From Candidatus Hermodarchaeota archaeon (lineage in GTDB: Archaea; Asgardarchaeota; Hermodarchaeia; Hermodarchaeales; Hermodarchaeaceae): a DNA stretch of 15,828 nucleotides. The notes beneath the pieces were generated by a model. It saw nothing but the letters and a program-made list of their open reading frames with translations. It did no database searches and was not told where the DNA came from. The stretch lies in the NCBI GenBank assembly GCA_016840595.1, contig JAEOSA010000024.1, forward strand, positions 1-15,828. The letters run 5' to 3'. The position numbers and the translations under genes are program-made. Each line of letters starts with the position of its first letter. The stretch's first letter is position 1. Below are positions 14,165 to 15,828 of the stretch, piece after piece.

Positions 14165-15820
14165 ATGGTGAGCAAAGGTCGAGGAAGGAGTAGGACCACT
14201 CGTAAACAGTTGGGGCAATACTTCACCCCCAACTGGGCTGTCGATTACATTATCGAAAACACGCTAGGTCCTGCCATAGCCGAGGATTCCAATCGATTAC
14301 TTGGAGAGTTCACCATCCTCGACCCAGCCTGTGGAGATGGGGCCTTCCTCATCGGAGCACTACGGTTCCTTGAACACCGAACACACACTGTGGACATAGT
14401 CCCCAGAGAATTACTCCTCAGGAGTATTGTCGATAGCATCCATGGCATTGATGTCGATCCGAAGACCCTCAAAAAGTGCAACACACGATTGAAAAAGACA
14501 TCAAAACAACTTCTTGGTGTAACGGCTGATTTCTCACAACGAGTACTTCTCGGAAATAGCCTTATTCAACCCGATTCACAGGCCAAAACGGTTTACGGTT
14601 CGAAACTTGCGAAAGTTCACCCGGTTGACTGGCACCGTGTTTACCCCTGGGTCATGCGAGATGGGGGCTTCGATGTCATCGTGGGCAATCCGCCTTTCAT
14701 TGGCATCAAAGCCTTAGATGCTCGTCTCAAAACCTATCTACGGCACCGGTATCGAACCGTCGAACAACAATTCGACATTCTCGTACCCTTCATCGAACTG
14801 GGACTCAACCTATTACGACCTGGTGGTCGATTGGGCTATATCATTAGCAATAAAGTACTTGCCGCCGATTACGGAATCCGACTCAGGCAAACCCTAGTCA
14901 AAAACTATATTATTGAGCAAATGGTCGATCTCTCCAACCTCAATATCTTCGAAGACGCCGCTACATACCCTCACATCCTCATCATCCGCAAACCTCGCGG
15001 ACCCCCGGACCTCCAACAACACAATGTTCAGCTTATTCCATCGCCCACTCAACCTCAGGAACTAAGCACTTCTTCAACTAACGTAACCCTCCTCCCCCAA
15101 CACTACTACGCCAATCTCCCTAACACCATCCTATCACCTTTCCTTTCCGAAGAAAAATATTCAATTCTAAGAAAGCTGCTTCATAACACAATACCTCTCG
15201 GTCAAGCATGTTCCATCCGCTGTGGTATCGCCAAAACTGGTTTCACCAAACACCTCCTCTCCAAAGACGCATATAACGAATTATCGAAAACTAAGAAACG
15301 AAAAACACTCCCTTTCCTGAATGCTGGTGACGTTCGTCGCTACCATCTCCGGCAACGAAAATACGTCACCTATGATCCAAAACTTGTGTCAACTGACCAA
15401 TGGAACGACTTCAAGGAACCCAAACTGGTCATTGCAGGTATGGCTAAACAAATTCGTGCTTCACTAGATTCGGAAGGGCATGCCTTGGGCCGCGTTTATT
15501 ACATCACGCAAAAACGTGCCCCTTACAACCCTTTGTTTCTCCTAGGACTCCTTAACTCTCGACTCATTAATACCTATTTCACTCTCCTTTTCTTCGCGAC
15601 TCACCTTCGTAGCAGTTATATCCGGTACAATGCCACGTACCTTGAACAAATCCCTCTTCCCACGCCAACTAAACATCAAGAAGCCGAACTCGCCGAACTG
15701 GTCGCGTATATCGTCCAAAATCCGAAATACTTGAAAAAAGGGTTGGACTGGGAAATCGATCAAATCGTGGCAAACCTCTATGGATTGAGTGAAAAGGACA
15801 TTTTACAGTTTGAGGGCTAG
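14165..15820 (+). CDS. Adenine-specific DNA methyltransferase (TaqI / Eco57I type)
   Basis: A 551-residue enzyme that transfers a methyl group from S-adenosylmethionine to N6 of adenine in DNA. Motif X GQYFTP (17-22), motif I DPACGDGAFL (53-62) for cofactor binding, motif II-like GIDVDP (94-99), and catalytic motif IV NPPF (175-178) preceded by FDVIVG. Order X-I-IV makes it gamma class. About 320-500 is the TaqI-like target recognition region, ending in the LEQIPLP signature (493-499), and 525-549 is the closing helix LDWEIDQIVANLYGLSEKDI typical of Eco57I-type enzymes. There is no room for an N-terminal PD-(D/E)xK nuclease domain, so this is not a complete type IIG enzyme. No restriction partner is visible; one could lie past the window end. 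Solitary methylation or a BREX-like role cannot be told apart here. The stop is TAG, 8 bases before the window ends. Confidence 0.92.
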   Translation: MVSKGRGRSRTTRKQLGQYFTPNWAVDYIIENTLGPAIAEDSNRLLGEFTILDPACGDGAFLIGALRFLEHRTHTVDIVPRELLLRSIVDSIHGIDVDPKTLKKCNTRLKKTSKQLLGVTADFSQRVLLGNSLIQPDSQAKTVYGSKLAKVHPVDWHRVYPWVMRDGGFDVIVGNPPFIGIKALDARLKTYLRHRYRTVEQQFDILVPFIELGLNLLRPGGRLGYIISNKVLAADYGIRLRQTLVKNYIIEQMVDLSNLNIFEDAATYPHILIIRKPRGPPDLQQHNVQLIPSPTQPQELSTSSTNVTLLPQHYYANLPNTILSPFLSEEKYSILRKLLHNTIPLGQACSIRCGIAKTGFTKHLLSKDAYNELSKTKKRKTLPFLNAGDVRRYHLRQRKYVTYDPKLVSTDQWNDFKEPKLVIAGMAKQIRASLDSEGHALGRVYYITQKRAPYNPLFLLGLLNSRLINTYFTLLFFATHLRSSYIRYNATYLEQIPLPTPTKHQEAELAELVAYIVQNPKYLKKGLDWEIDQIVANLYGLSEKDILQFEG

Positions 15821-15828
15821 ATTTAAAA

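Noticed and set aside
14165..15820. Complete type IIG restriction-modification enzyme
   Set aside because: The methyltransferase motif X starts at residue 17, leaving no room for an N-terminal nuclease domain, and no PD-(D/E)xK motif was seen.

Overview
The window looks archaeal, and most likely comes from an Asgard archaeon. It holds a complete TFB-type transcription initiation factor. Upstream regions carry BRE/TATA-like elements, and several starts have Shine-Dalgarno motifs (GGGAGG, GAGGAG, AGGTG, GGTGA). A secreted protease ends in an archaeal-style GIPGFP-plus-membrane-helix tail. Two proteins have N-terminal segments that read as eukaryote-like longin domains, one fused to an Arf/Ras-type small GTPase and one to a roadblock-like domain and winged helices. 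The exact lineage cannot be fixed from this sequence. Genes are dense: the longest non-coding stretch is under about 200 bases, so no gene-free region exceeds 300 bases. I saw no rRNA, tRNA, CRISPR array or insertion sequence.

Layout: (1) 9-767, an acylphosphatase (-) and a small zinc-ribbon protein (+). (2) 775-1647, the longin-GTPase fusion (-) with a TTG start. (3) 1813-5049, a minus-strand operon of cysteine-synthase-like enzyme, corrinoid protein (MttC-like) and MttB-family methyltransferase without pyrrolysine. It is divergent from sfsA (5119-5895, +). (4) 5908-6948, a UroD-fold methyltransferase of the MtaA/MtbA type (-) with an intact HxC...C zinc site. (5) 7146-8102, TFB (+), and 8240-10210, an exported gingipain-like (C25) peptidase (+) followed by a terminator-like hairpin. 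(6) 10264-12414, a minus-strand pair: a longin-roadblock-wHTH protein followed by a MinD/ParA-like ATPase whose signature lysine is arginine. (7) 12569-14032, divergent from that pair, a 12-helix MFS-like membrane protein with a cytosolic helix-hairpin-helix tail. (8) 14165-15820, a TaqI/Eco57I-type adenine DNA methyltransferase.

Two systems deserve attention. Region 3 plus gene 4 together supply the three activities of a methylamine/betaine-type methyl transfer chain: MttB-like demethylation onto a corrinoid, then a zinc thiol methyltransferase. A PLP enzyme for thiol synthesis sits in the same operon; the substrate and final methyl acceptor are unknown. Regions 6-7 look like a signalling or regulatory locus. 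A multidomain longin/roadblock/wHTH protein and a variant MinD-like ATPase are transcribed away from a transporter-like HhH fusion. A perfect 8-bp-arm inverted repeat lies 3 bases from the TTG start of the multidomain protein, placed either to act as an operator or to hide its GGTGA ribosome binding site.

Most functional calls rest on motifs read by eye; no database search was possible.
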